NCBI GenBank assembly: GCA_020853755.1
Contig: JADYYG010000033.1
Location: forward strand, 1-61,087
Direction: 5' to 3'
Length of the DNA: 61,087 nt
Origin: Dehalococcoidia bacterium
GTDB lineage: Bacteria; Chloroflexota; Dehalococcoidia; Tepidiformales; Tepidiformaceae
How positions within the stretch are numbered: the stretch's first letter is position 1; each line of letters starts with the position of its first letter. Below the pieces are notes generated by a model that was not told the DNA's origin, did not search any database, and saw nothing but the letters and a program-made list of their open reading frames with translations. A program made the position numbers and the translations under genes. Of the stretch, positions 17,159 to 25,567 are shown in pieces.

Positions 17159-19891
17159 ATGACCAGCTACGTCGCTCTTGACCTCGAAACCACCGGGCTG
17201 GACCCCGAACACGACCGCATTATCGAGGTCGGGGCTTCCCGCTTCGATGCATCCGGGCGCGAACTGGACACGCTCTCCTACGTGGTCAATCCCGGCCGTG
17301 CCGTACCCGCGTTTATCGAGCGGTTCACCGGCGTCACCAACGAGATGACCGCGAAAGCGCCGAAGCTCGCTTCGATTCGAAGTGATATTGAGCGGTTTGT
17401 CGGTGACTCCGTAGTCGTCGGCCACAATATCGGCTTCGACCTGCGCTACCTCTCCGGCGAGCAGGTGCGGTTGAAGGCGGAAGCCGTCGACACGGCCGAA
17501 CTCGCCCGGTACCTCCTGCCAACGCTCCCAGGCCACGGGCTCGCCGAAGTCGCGCGCGCCCTTGGCCTCGAGGCGACAGACCATCACCGTGCGCTCAGCG
17601 ACGCCCGAACGGCTGCCGCGGTGTTCACCGGGCTGGTTCGGACGGCCGAGGCATTGCCGGCGGGTCAGCGGTCACAGTTGGCCCGCTTTGTCTCACTCCA
17701 CGACCCGGTCCTCGCCGAGGTCATCGCGGGCGAGGAGTGGGCGCGCCAACCCGCCGGTCACATCCCCGCGCTGCTCCCGGCGCCGGACATCGAGGCGCTG
17801 ACCCCCAGGTCGCCGCGGAAGGCCGTCTCACGCTCAGACGTGGCGAAAGCATTTTCGGCAGCGGGCCGGGTGCTCGATGGCTTCGAAGAGCGGCCGCAGC
17901 AATTGGAGATGGCCGAGACCGTCCGGGGCGCCTTCGCTCATGGCGGACACTGGCTGGTTGAAGCCGGGACGGGCGTCGGGAAGTCGCTGGCGTACCTCTT
18001 GCCGGCCGCGCTCCACGCCATCGCTAACGGCGAGCGCGTGGTGGTCAGCACCAACACCATCGCGCTCCAGGAACAGTTGCTTTCGAAGGACATCCCGGCG
18101 CTCCGGGAGATCCTGCTCGATGCCGGAGTCATCAAGGCGCCGGATGAGTTCCGGGCCTCCCTGCTGAAGGGGCGTTCGAACTACCTCTGCATGCGCCGCT
18201 GGGTGGCGAATTACGCATCCGGTCTCGGCGACGCCGACTTCGCCAGGCTGAGCGCAGCGATGCTCGTCTGGCTGGGCGAGACCGAGACCGGGGACCGCTC
18301 GGAGCTGAACCTCGACCCCCCGGAATGGGTCACGTGGCAGCGGTTTTCCGCGCAAGACGCTGACTGCCTGCAGCGGCAGGATCGCTTCGTCCGCGAAGGG
18401 AACTGCTTCCTTCAGCGTGCGCGCCAGGCCGCCGAGTCAGCCCATGTCCTTGTCGTGAACCATGCCCTCCTGCTGGCCGATCTCGTGGCCGGAGGGAGCG
18501 CGCTCCCAGAGTTCGACCACCTCATCATTGATGAAGCGCACAACCTTGAGGACGTCGCGACCAACCAGTTCGGTGGGAGTGTGAGCCTGCGCAAGACGAA
18601 CGAGGCGCTCGACGGCGTCCACCGCCGGCAGTCCAGGGAGCACCGTGAAGGTGGCGCGATCATGGTGCTCAGGGGGTTGCCGGAAGAGTCCTTCGGGGCG
18701 CTCGGCCGCGGGCTTGAGGAGTCCGTAGCGCGCTGCGCTGAAGCGGCGCGGCCATTCTTCCAGTCACTATCGAACCTGCTCCCGGGCGGCGACGATGAGC
18801 GCCTCCTTATCACGCCCGGCATTCGCCACGGCGAAGCCTGGGAGGCGGTCGAGGCCGCATGGACGCCCTTCGAGACAGCCCTGCGCGGCGTGGTTTCCCA
18901 CGGGACCGCCGCGCGCAAGGGCGTGGAAGATGCGCCGATCGAGGGTGCCGAGACGCTCGCCGGCGAAATCGACGCGGCACTCCGGAAGGTGTCTGACCTG
19001 CACGCGCAGGCGGCCCAGTTGCTCTCAGCTACGGCCGACGACCTGATTCTCTGGGCGGCGCGGGAACGCGATGGGACAGGGACGCTCAACGTGGCGCCGC
19101 TCGACGTCGGCCCGCGGTTGTGGGAGGAACTCTTCCGGCAGCGGCGTGTCGTGGTGGCGACCAGCGCCACGCTCAGCGCCAACAACGACATGGGGTTCGC
19201 AGTCCGGCGGCTCGGCTTCGAGGAGCCGGAGACCCTTCAACTGGGGTCGCCATTCGACTATGGGAGTTCGACGTTGCTCTCGGCCGTCGAGGACGTGCCA
19301 GACCCCTCGGACCGCGGGTACCTCGAAGGCGTCGCGCGTGCGATTGTCACCCTCACGAAGGCATCGGATGGCCGCGCCCTCGCGCTCTTTACTTCGAACG
19401 CCGCTTTGCGACGAGTTGCCGCCCTGGTCCAGCCTGAGCTCGAAGCGAGCGGCATCCTCGCCCTCGCCCAGGGCGTCGACGGGACGCCGAAGCGCCTCAC
19501 GGAACAGCTTCGCAACAACCCGCGCACGCTCATCCTCGGGACGTCCAGCTTCTGGGAGGGCGTGGACATTCGCGGGGACGCGCTGTCGCTGCTGATGATC
19601 ACCCGTTTGCCGTTCGGTGTGCCAACTGACCCTGTCTTTAAGGCGCGGTCTGAGCAATACGCCGACCCGTTCTCCGAGTACTCGCTCCCCGCTGCGATCC
19701 TGAAGTTCCGCCAGGGTTTCGGGCGGCTCATTCGCGACCGGACGGACCGCGGCGTCGTGGCACTGCTCGACCGGCGCCTGTGGGAAAAGCGGTACGGGAA
19801 GCAGTTCATTGACTCGCTGCCCCCGTGTACGCGGCTCAAGGCGCCCGCGGAAATTGTTGCCGGGCACACCCGGGATTGGCTGGCACGGTGA
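17159..19891 (+). CDS. dinG: DnaQ exonuclease-DinG helicase fusion
   Basis: 910 residues. The N-terminal 170 residues are a DEDDh 3'-5' exonuclease: Asp8 and Glu10 (LDLETTG), Asp94 (GFDLRYL), His143 and Asp148 (HRALSD). The rest is an XPD/DinG-type superfamily 2 helicase: Walker A EAGTGVGKS near 269-276, DEAH at 458-461, C-terminal SSFWEGVDI and QGFGRLIR (motif VI). Three of the four iron-sulfur cysteines are visible (344, 403, 416), but the place of the third, C-x4-C, holds Asp408. Divergent from the EF-G2 gene across 196 nt. Probably DNA repair or processing of R-loops. Confidence 0.93.
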   Translation: MTSYVALDLETTGLDPEHDRIIEVGASRFDASGRELDTLSYVVNPGRAVPAFIERFTGVTNEMTAKAPKLASIRSDIERFVGDSVVVGHNIGFDLRYLSGEQVRLKAEAVDTAELARYLLPTLPGHGLAEVARALGLEATDHHRALSDARTAAAVFTGLVRTAEALPAGQRSQLARFVSLHDPVLAEVIAGEEWARQPAGHIPALLPAPDIEALTPRSPRKAVSRSDVAKAFSAAGRVLDGFEERPQQLEMAETVRGAFAHGGHWLVEAGTGVGKSLAYLLPAALHAIANGERVVVSTNTIALQEQLLSKDIPALREILLDAGVIKAPDEFRASLLKGRSNYLCMRRWVANYASGLGDADFARLSAAMLVWLGETETGDRSELNLDPPEWVTWQRFSAQDADCLQRQDRFVREGNCFLQRARQAAESAHVLVVNHALLLADLVAGGSALPEFDHLIIDEAHNLEDVATNQFGGSVSLRKTNEALDGVHRRQSREHREGGAIMVLRGLPEESFGALGRGLEESVARCAEAARPFFQSLSNLLPGGDDERLLITPGIRHGEAWEAVEAAWTPFETALRGVVSHGTAARKGVEDAPIEGAETLAGEIDAALRKVSDLHAQAAQLLSATADDLILWAARERDGTGTLNVAPLDVGPRLWEELFRQRRVVVATSATLSANNDMGFAVRRLGFEEPETLQLGSPFDYGSSTLLSAVEDVPDPSDRGYLEGVARAIVTLTKASDGRALALFTSNAALRRVAALVQPELEASGILALAQGVDGTPKRLTEQLRNNPRTLILGTSSFWEGVDIRGDALSLLMITRLPFGVPTDPVFKARSEQYADPFSEYSLPAAILKFRQGFGRLIRDRTDRGVVALLDRRLWEKRYGKQFIDSLPPCTRLKAPAEIVAGHTRDWLAR

Positions 19892-20259
19892 CCGCCGGGT
19901 TAACGGATTCAATCCGGGGGGAGCGGGTCGAATTGCGGATTGGTGAAGGCGGCTTCACGGTCGTGCGGATGGCCGACGGCGTCGCCGTCGGGGAAGTCCA
20001 CCTATCTGCGGCGGCCGGCGGGCTGGTGATCGAGTCGCTTTGCATACACGAACCTCACCGGAGTTATGGAGCCGGTTCGGAAGCCGCACGCCTGCTCCTC
20101 GATGCGGCGGCGGCAGCGGACTTCGAAACGGTCTGGGCATGGGCCCACCCGTCGCTGGGTCTGGCCGCGTACTTCTGGATACGGATGGGGCTCACGCCGC
20201 AACACGGAGCGGGCCCTGAGGGCGGCATCTGGTACGAGTGGCGGCGCACTGCACGGTAG
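19888..20259 (+). CDS. small GNAT-like acetyltransferase
   Basis: 123 residues. The core looks like an N-acetyltransferase: VGEVHLSAAAGGLVIESLCIHEPHRSYGAGSEAARLLLDAA has the beta4 strand followed by the acetyl-CoA loop (R-x-x-G-x-G-like, here RSYGAGS), then a helix and the AAYFWIRMGLTP strand typical of GNATs. Substrate unknown. GTG start, overlapping the dinG stop by four bases (19888-19891), so translation is probably coupled to dinG. Its end faces icd across a terminator. Confidence 0.7.
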   Translation: MTAGLTDSIRGERVELRIGEGGFTVVRMADGVAVGEVHLSAAAGGLVIESLCIHEPHRSYGAGSEAARLLLDAAAAADFETVWAWAHPSLGLAAYFWIRMGLTPQHGAGPEGGIWYEWRRTAR

Positions 20260-20302
20260 GTTCCGTACCTCACCGGGCACGGCCCCAGCATCGTAGTGGG
20301 AC

Positions 20303-20334
20303 GACAAAGCCGGGCAGGAAAGCCCGGCTTCGTC
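20303..20334. terminator. bidirectional terminator between convergent genes
   Basis: Stem AAGCCGGGC (20307-20315) with GCCCGGCTT (20322-20330) and a 6-nt loop; it extends outward by GAC/GTC across one mismatch. It lies between the GNAT gene (plus) and icd (minus) and can serve both strands. Confidence 0.7.
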
Positions 20335-20357
20335 TTCCTCGGTACGAAATCGCCCAG

Positions 20358-21578
20358 TTACCAGGCAGCGACCTTCTTCTGGAGGTTCCGGTCGAGCGCA
20401 TCGAGGAAGCCCTCGGTGGTGAGCCACGGGGCGTCCGGTGCGATCAGGATGGCGAGATCCTTGGTCATTTCGCCGCTTTCGACTGTCTCGACGCAGACCT
20501 GTTCGAGTGCTTCGGCGAACTTGCCGACGTCGGGCGTGCCGTCCAGCTTCGCACGGAATGCCAGGCCCTGCGTCCAGGCGAAGATCGAGGCGATCGGGTT
20601 GGTCGACGTCTTCTCGCCGCGCTGGTGAGCACGGAAGTGGCGAGTCACGGTGCCGTGCGCCGCCTCGGCTTCGCAAGTCTTCCCGTCCGGGGTCAGCAGG
20701 ACAGAGGTCATGAGGCCCAGCGAACCGTACCCCTGGGCTACCGTGTCCGACTGGACGTCGCCGTCGTAGTTCTTGCAGGCCCAGACATAACCGCCTTCCC
20801 ACTTCAAGGCGGCGGCCACCATGTCATCGATGAGGCGGTGCTCGTAGGTCAGGCCGGCGGCATCGAACTCGGCCTTGAACTCGCTTTCGAAGACCTCCTG
20901 GAAGAGGTCCTTGAAGCGCCCGTCGTAGGCCTTGAGGATGGTGTTCTTCGTCGAGAGGTAGACCGGGTACTGGCGGTCCAGGCCGTAGCGGAACGAGGCG
21001 CGGGCGAAGTCGCGGATCGAGTCATCGTAGTTGTACATGCCCATGGCGATGCCCGAACCGGGGAACTTCGCGACTTCCATCTGGATAGGTTCGCCGCCGC
21101 TCTGGGGGGTCCAGGTGATCGTCACGGTGCCGGGGCCGGGCACGCGGAAGTCGGCTGCCTTGTACTGGTCGGCGTGTGCGTGGCGGCCGATGATGATCGG
21201 CTTCGTCCAGCCGGGCACAAGCCGGGGGATGTTCGAGCAGATGATCGGCTCGCGGAAGACGACCCCGCCGAGGATGTTGCGGATCGTGCCGTTTGGCGAC
21301 TTCCACATCTGCTTGAGATTGAACTCCTTGACGCGGGCCTCATCCGGCGTGATCGTGGCGCACTTCACGCCGACGCCGTGCTTCTTGATGGCGTCGGCCG
21401 CATCGACCGTGACCTGGTCGTTCGTCTGGTCCCGGTGCTCGATCCCGAGGTCGTAGTAGAGGAGTTCGACGTCGAGGTAGGGAAGGATCAGCTTATCCTT
21501 GATGAACTGCCAGATGATGCGGGTCATCTCATCGCCATCAAGTTCGACGACCGGGTTGGTGACTTTGATCTTCGCCAT
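20358..21578 (-). CDS. icd: isocitrate dehydrogenase, NADP-dependent (eukaryote-like dimeric type)
   Basis: Oxidative decarboxylation of isocitrate to 2-oxoglutarate in the TCA cycle. 406 residues. The N-terminus [19 protein letters not shown] is that of the homodimeric IDH1/IDH2-like subfamily rather than of E. coli Icd; further marks are [13 protein letters not shown] (substrate-binding Ser/Asn), the [10 protein letters not shown] segment with metal Asp and Lys, and [12 protein letters not shown] near the NADP site. The ATG at 21578 is chosen for its fit; the frame upstream is open but unrelated. Downstream of acnA on the same strand, 76 nt apart, so likely co-transcribed. Confidence 0.95.
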   Translation of the reverse strand: MAKIKVTNPVVELDGDEMTRIIWQFIKDKLILPYLDVELLYYDLGIEHRDQTNDQVTVDAADAIKKHGVGVKCATITPDEARVKEFNLKQMWKSPNGTIRNILGGVVFREPIICSNIPRLVPGWTKPIIIGRHAHADQYKAADFRVPGPGTVTITWTPQSGGEPIQMEVAKFPGSGIAMGMYNYDDSIRDFARASFRYGLDRQYPVYLSTKNTILKAYDGRFKDLFQEVFESEFKAEFDAAGLTYEHRLIDDMVAAALKWEGGYVWACKNYDGDVQSDTVAQGYGSLGLMTSVLLTPDGKTCEAEAAHGTVTRHFRAHQRGEKTSTNPIASIFAWTQGLAFRAKLDGTPDVGKFAEALEQVCVETVESGEMTKDLAILIAPDAPWLTTEGFLDALDRNLQKKVAAW

Positions 21579-21626
21579 GTGAGTGTGTTTGCCTTTTCCT
21601 GAGATGCGTTTTGGGGAGTGAGGAGA

Positions 21627-21644
21627 GAGCCCCCGAAGGGGCTC
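21627..21644 (-). repeat. hairpin between acnA and icd
   Basis: GAGCCCC/GGGGCTC, 7-bp stem with a 4-nt loop (21634-21637), between the acnA stop and the icd start. No T run follows on the minus strand, so it is more likely an RNA-processing or stabilising hairpin than a terminator. Confidence 0.45.
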
Positions 21645-21654
21645 CCAATTGGTT

Positions 21655-24330
21655 TTAGTTGGCGGCCAACTGGCGGAGGACGAACTGGAGGATGCCGCCG
21701 TGGCGGTAGTAGTCCAGTTCGACCGGCGTGTCGATACGGCAGACCGCTTCGAAGGTTGTGACCCTGCCGTCGTCATCCGTTGCGGTCACAGGCAGGCGCT
21801 TGCCCGGCGCCAGGTCCGCTGCGATACCGCCGATGGCGTACGTCTCGCGGCCCGTGAGCCCCAGGCTGTGCCGGTCCTGCCCGGGCAGGTACTGGAGCGG
21901 CAGCACGCCCATGCCGACGAGGTTGCTGCGGTGGATGCGCTCGTAGCTCTCGGCGATGACTGCCTTCACGCCGAGCAGGTTCACGCCCTTCGCGGCCCAG
22001 TCGCGTGAAGAACCCGTGCCGTACTCCTTGCCGGCGAGGACGAGGAGCGGGATTTCATCTGCGCGGTACCGCACAGAGGCGTCGAAGATGGACATCTCGC
22101 CGCCGTCCGGCAGGTGCTCGGTCACGCCGCCTTCGGTACCCGGGGCAAGTTCGTTCCGCAGCCGGATGTTCGCGAACGTTCCGCGGACCATCACTTCGTC
22201 ATGGCCGCGGCGCGAGCCGTACTGGTTGAAGTCCTCGCGGGCGACGCCCATTTCGCGCAGGTAGATGCCCGCGGGGCTGTTCAGGCTGATGTTACCGGCG
22301 GGGGAGATATGGTCGGTGGTGACCGAATCGGCAACCATCACGAGCACGCGCGCCCCGGCGATGTCGGTCACGGGGGGCGGAGTCATCGTGATACCGTCGA
22401 AGTACGGCGGCTTCTTGATGTAGGTGGACCATTCGTCCCACTTGAAGAGGTCACCCGTCGGTGTCTCGAGGTTCCGCCAGCGTTCTTCGCCCTTGAAGAC
22501 TTCGGCGTAGCGCGATTTGAACATGTCCGAGCGGACGGACGTGCGGATGGCCTCGGCCACTTCGGCCTGGGTTGGCCAGATGTCCCGCAAGAAGACCGGG
22601 CCATTGGTTCCCTGGCCAATCGGCTGATTGTAGGGGTCAAAGTCCATTCGCCCGGCGAGGGCGTATGCGACCACCAGCGGCGGCGACGCCAGGTAGTTGG
22701 CGCGCGTATCCGGGTTGACGCGGCCTTCGAAGTTCCGATTCCCGCTGAGCACTGCCGCCGCGACGATGTCCGAATCCTTGATCGCAGCGCTGATGTGCTC
22801 CTCGAGGGGGCCTGAGTTGCCGATGCAGCTCGTGCATCCGTAGCCAACGAGGTTGAACCCGAGCTGGTTCAGATACGGCGTGACGCCTGCTTCGTTCAGG
22901 TAGTCGGTGACGACCTGGGAGCCCGGAGCGAGGCTCGTCTTCACCCACGGCGGCGTCTTCAGGCCCTTTTCGACGGCCTTCTTGGCGACGAGTCCAGCGC
23001 CGAGCATGACCTCCGGGTTGGAAGTATTTGTGCAACTGGTGATCGCGGCGATAACCACAGCCCCATGAGTCAGGTCGAAGGTGACGCTGTTCTCGATGTG
23101 GGCTGCGGTCCCGGTGTGCTCTTCGCCGACCATTTCGGCAAGCGTTCGCTCCCAACTCGGCTTCATGTCCTTCAGTGCGATGCGGTCCTGGGGGCGCTTC
23201 GGTCCTGCCATCGCCGGCTCGATCTCGCCAAGGTTGAGTTCGAGGCTATCGCTAAACATCGGGTCTTCGGTGGCGTCGGTCCGGAAGATGCCCTGGGCCT
23301 TTGTGTACGCTTCGACCAGCTCAACGGCGGACTCGTCGCGGCCGGTGAACCGGAGGTAGTTGAGCGTCTCAGCATCGACCGGGAAGAAGCCCATCGTCGC
23401 GCCGTATTCGGGCGCCATGTTGGCGATCGTCGCGCGTGCCGCGAGAGGGAGTCCGGTGAGCCCAGTGCCGTAGAACTCCACGAACTTGCCGACGACACCC
23501 TTGTGACGAAGCATCTCGGTGACACGAAGGACCAGGTCGGTGCCGGTGGCCCCTTCGGGGAGCTTGCCCGTGAGTTTGAAGCCCACCACTTCCGGGATGA
23601 GCATCGCCACGGGCTGGCCCAGCATGGCCGCTTCCGCTTCGATGCCGCCGACGCCCCAGCCGAGGACGCCGAGCCCGTTGATCATCGTCGTGTGCGAATC
23701 GGTGCCGACGAGTGAGTCGGGGTAGACCAACTGCGCGCCGTCTTCGTCCCGGGTGAAGGCGACCGACGCGAGGTACTCCAGGTTCACCTGGTGGACGATG
23801 CCCGTCCCCGGCGGCACCACGCGGAAGTTGGCGAACGCCTGTTGGCCCCAACGCAGGAACTGGTAGCGCTCGCGGTTCCGTTCGAATTCCTTTTCGACGT
23901 TGAAAGCGAAAGCGTTCGCAGTCCCGAAGTTATCCACCTGCACCGAGTGGTCGATGACGAGGTCGACGCGTTGCAGCGGGTTGATCTTCGCCGGGTTGCC
24001 GCCGAGGGCCTGGAGGGCGTCCCGCATGGCCGCGAGGTCAACCACAACCGGCACGCCGGTAAAGTCCTGGAGCAGCACGCGTGCCGGGGTGAACGCGATC
24101 TCGCGGTCGTGACCGGAGTTCGGCGTCCAACTGGCGAGGGCCTCGATGTCGTCCCTGGTTACGGCGCGGCCGTCTTCGAGACGAAGCAGGTTCTCCAGGA
24201 GGATGCGGAGCGAGACGGGCAATCGCCCGACGTTCGGGATCTGGCTGCGGAGAGTTTCGAGTGAGAACCAGGTGTACTGGCCGCTGCCCGCGTTGAGGGA
24301 TGATTTCGTTCCGAAGCTATCAGGATGCAT
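21655..24330 (-). CDS. acnA: aconitate hydratase A
   Basis: Isomerises citrate to isocitrate with a [4Fe-4S] cluster. 891 residues, the AcnA/IRP1 length. Cluster ligands are Cys433 (TSCTNTSNP) and Cys499/Cys502 ([11 protein letters not shown]); the C-terminal swivelling domain has [13 protein letters not shown]. An AAGGA site lies eight bases before the ATG. The leader upstream is unusual: it holds a 12-codon open frame with a very strong ribosome-binding site and a terminator-like hairpin. Forms a TCA pair with icd. Confidence 0.97.
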   Translation of the reverse strand: MHPDSFGTKSSLNAGSGQYTWFSLETLRSQIPNVGRLPVSLRILLENLLRLEDGRAVTRDDIEALASWTPNSGHDREIAFTPARVLLQDFTGVPVVVDLAAMRDALQALGGNPAKINPLQRVDLVIDHSVQVDNFGTANAFAFNVEKEFERNRERYQFLRWGQQAFANFRVVPPGTGIVHQVNLEYLASVAFTRDEDGAQLVYPDSLVGTDSHTTMINGLGVLGWGVGGIEAEAAMLGQPVAMLIPEVVGFKLTGKLPEGATGTDLVLRVTEMLRHKGVVGKFVEFYGTGLTGLPLAARATIANMAPEYGATMGFFPVDAETLNYLRFTGRDESAVELVEAYTKAQGIFRTDATEDPMFSDSLELNLGEIEPAMAGPKRPQDRIALKDMKPSWERTLAEMVGEEHTGTAAHIENSVTFDLTHGAVVIAAITSCTNTSNPEVMLGAGLVAKKAVEKGLKTPPWVKTSLAPGSQVVTDYLNEAGVTPYLNQLGFNLVGYGCTSCIGNSGPLEEHISAAIKDSDIVAAAVLSGNRNFEGRVNPDTRANYLASPPLVVAYALAGRMDFDPYNQPIGQGTNGPVFLRDIWPTQAEVAEAIRTSVRSDMFKSRYAEVFKGEERWRNLETPTGDLFKWDEWSTYIKKPPYFDGITMTPPPVTDIAGARVLVMVADSVTTDHISPAGNISLNSPAGIYLREMGVAREDFNQYGSRRGHDEVMVRGTFANIRLRNELAPGTEGGVTEHLPDGGEMSIFDASVRYRADEIPLLVLAGKEYGTGSSRDWAAKGVNLLGVKAVIAESYERIHRSNLVGMGVLPLQYLPGQDRHSLGLTGRETYAIGGIAADLAPGKRLPVTATDDDGRVTTFEAVCRIDTPVELDYYRHGGILQFVLRQLAAN

Positions 24331-24347
24331 AGCACGTCCTTGCGATG

Positions 24348-24368
24348 AAAAGCGCCGGCTAACGGCGC
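24348..24368 (-). terminator. terminator-like hairpin in the acnA leader (possible attenuator)
   Basis: On the minus strand GCGCCG pairs with CGGCGC (arms 24363-24368 and 24352-24357, 5-nt loop) and is followed directly by TTTT (24348-24351). It lies 18-38 nt before the acnA start, after the short upstream frame, with no other gene to terminate. Short stem, so its strength is uncertain. Confidence 0.5.
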
Positions 24369-24387
24369 GGGCGATGTGCTCGCAGAG

Positions 24388-24426
24388 TCACAAGGATGGT
24401 GATAAGCGGGGCGGAGAGAATCCCAT
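24388..24426 (-). CDS. candidate 12-codon upstream ORF of acnA
   Basis: ATG at 24426, stop TGA ending at 24388, coding MGFSPPRLSPSL. It has an AAGGAGG ribosome-binding site (24435-24441) eight bases before the ATG, one of the strongest in the window. The bases between site and ATG can pair in a CCCAAG/CTTGGG stem (24459-24464 with 24429-24434) that also holds a CCACGATCGTGG palindrome (24442-24453). A Pro-Pro pair and three Ser-Pro/Pro-Arg contexts could slow ribosomes. That this is a leader peptide is inference. Confidence 0.4.
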   Translation of the reverse strand: MGFSPPRLSPSL

Positions 24427-24571
24427 GTCCCAAGCCTCCTTCCACGATCGTGGCGGTACTTGGGCCCTTTCCGGGGCGAGCGCCCGGTTCTGCCGTCTTG
24501 CCAGCATCCGCGACTTCCCCGTCGAGGGGACCGTTGGGCCCGGGCTGGCGTGCGAACGAACGGCTGGCCCC

Positions 24572-24600
24572 AGTATACACATTTGTGTGGCCAAACGGTC
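24572..24600 (-). promoter_or_regulatory. candidate acnA promoter with dyad
   Basis: On the minus strand a TATACT box (24572-24577) follows an ACACA-AA-TGTGT dyad (24576-24587), itself inside a wider TGGCC...GGCCA repeat. A -35 box is weak (ACCGTT at 16 nt). The dyad could be an operator over the promoter. Confidence 0.35.
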
Positions 24601-24778
24601 CGATTTGTCGCCCTGGTTGCATCGGACTGATGACAACCAGATTCCGCGCATGTACTCTGGTGTCAGGTACCCGCGTTCCATCGGCCTCTACGGAGAGGCT
24701 AGGTCATTCTGTCGGCGCCCGATTGGCCCGTTGGTTCCAGAAAATTCTAGGTTTGGTTGAGTCCAGGAGGTCTATCGG
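24601..24778 (+). other. intergenic region upstream of the zinc-ribbon gene
   Basis: Divergent spacer between the acnA leader and the gene at 24779. I see no gene in it. An AGGAGG ribosome-binding site (24765-24770) lies eight bases before the GTG start. Promoter boxes could not be placed. Confidence 0.4.
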
Positions 24779-25351
24779 GTGTCTTACACCGACAAGACGC
24801 TCGTCTGCAGCGATTGCAGCGAGTCGTTCACGTTCACCGCGGGTGAACAGGAATTTCATGCTTCGAAAGGTTTCACGCGGGAACCCCGGCGCTGTCCGAA
24901 CTGCCGGCGCCTGAAGAAGCAACAGAATGGCGATGCCGGCGGCTTCGGCGGCGGCGATCGCAGGCCCCCTCGGCAACTCTTTGATGCGACTTGCGCATCA
25001 TGCGGCAAAGAAGCGAAGGTCCCCTTCGAACCACGTGGTGATCGCCCGGTCTACTGCAGCGACTGCTTCCAGCCCCAGCCCCGTTCCGTCGGTGGCGGCG
25101 GCGGTGGTGGCGGCTTCGGCGGTGGCCGTCCCGCTGGCGGTGGCGGCGGCTTCGGTGGCGGCGGTTTCGGCGGTGGCCGTTCCGGGGGCGGTGGCTTTGG
25201 CGGCGGCCGGTCCGGCGGCGGCTCGAGCGACTTCGGCGGCGGCGGCGGCTTTGGCGGCAGCTTCGAAGGTGGCCGTGGCGGCGGCGGTGGCCGTGGCGGC
25301 TGGAACGACCGCAACCGCGAACGCGGCGGCGGCAAGGGCCGGCGCTGGTAA
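24779..25351 (+). CDS. double zinc-ribbon protein with Gly/Arg-rich tail
   Basis: 190 residues. Four CxxC pairs (10/13, 39/42, 72/75, 93/96) make two zinc ribbons; the first part resembles the zinc-ribbon domain group (zf-trcl/PF13451-like), the second the CxxC-x-CxxC type. From about 105 to the end the protein is almost pure Gly with Phe, Arg and Ser (GGGFGGGR-like units), ending in RNRERGGGKGRRW. Such RGG-like tails are common in RNA-binding proteins. Start GTG at 24779 behind AGGAGG. It ends in a strong terminator. RNA binding is inference; no catalytic motif is seen. Confidence 0.85.
   Translation: MSYTDKTLVCSDCSESFTFTAGEQEFHASKGFTREPRRCPNCRRLKKQQNGDAGGFGGGDRRPPRQLFDATCASCGKEAKVPFEPRGDRPVYCSDCFQPQPRSVGGGGGGGGFGGGRPAGGGGGFGGGGFGGGRSGGGGFGGGRSGGGSSDFGGGGGFGGSFEGGRGGGGGRGGWNDRNRERGGGKGRRW
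25093..25320 (+). repeat. GGC/GGT-rich low-complexity tract encoding the Gly tail
   Basis: Imperfect repetition of GGCGGT/GGCGGC triplets with interspersed TTC, CGT and TCC codons. It codes for the glycine-rich tail of the zinc-ribbon protein. The antisense frames give poly-Ala/poly-Pro and are not genes. Confidence 0.75.
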
Positions 25352-25380
25352 ACTCTCGCTCACAAGCGAAATCGACAAAC

Positions 25381-25412
25381 AGAAGCCGGGAGGAATCCCG
25401 GCTTCTTCTTTT
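25381..25412 (+). terminator. Rho-independent terminator
   Basis: An 11-bp perfect stem AGAAGCCGGGA/TCCCGGCTTCT (25381-25391, 25396-25406) with loop GGAA and a TCTTTT tail, 30 nt after the zinc-ribbon gene. Confidence 0.9.
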
Positions 25413-25458
25413 GCCCGGGCGGGCTTTAGTCCCCGCGCGGCCCGTATACTCCTCGCGG

Positions 25459-25534
25459 GGGCCCATAGCTCAGCGGTGAGAGCAGCCGGCTCATAACCGG
25501 TCGGTCCTGGGTTCGAATCCCGGTGGGCCCACCA
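25459..25534 (+). tRNA. tRNA with CAT anticodon (Met elongator or Ile2)
   Basis: Acceptor GGGCCCA (25459-25465) pairs with TGGGCCC (25524-25530); anticodon loop CTCATAA gives CAT; T-loop GTTCGAATC; encoded CCA. The anticodon stem lacks the three G-C pairs of initiator tRNA. Elongator Met and lysidine-modified Ile2 share this anticodon; the acceptor stem resembles some Ile2 tRNAs, so the charge is open. tilS, which modifies tRNA-Ile2, is in this window at 36.5 kb. Confidence 0.93.
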
Positions 25535-25541
25535 ATCTGAT

Positions 25542-25559
25542 CCGGGCAGTTCGGCCCGG
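25542..25559. terminator. hairpin between tRNA and SQR gene
   Basis: CCGGGC/GCCCGG, 6-bp stem with a 6-nt loop, in the 33-nt gap between the convergent tRNA and the SQR gene. No T run on either side, so only a weak terminator candidate. Confidence 0.35.
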
Positions 25560-25567
25560 CTGGCCGG

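Noticed and set aside
21627..21644. Terminator between acnA and icd
   Set aside because: Stem is present but has no T run on the minus strand, and the genes are a natural pair; kept only as a hairpin.
24427..24470. T-box riboswitch before acnA (GTACCGCC segment)
   Set aside because: The TGG bulge that pairs with the tRNA end and a specifier stem are not there, and aconitase is not an amino-acid gene.
24359..24622. 87-codon minus-strand frame upstream of acnA
   Set aside because: Weak start, Gly/Arg-rich composition, covers the hairpins and promoter of the leader; only the 12-codon inner frame has a real ribosome-binding site.
24998..25378. Poly-Ala and poly-Pro antisense frames
   Set aside because: They arise from the GGC/GGT repeats of the Gly-rich tail read backwards.
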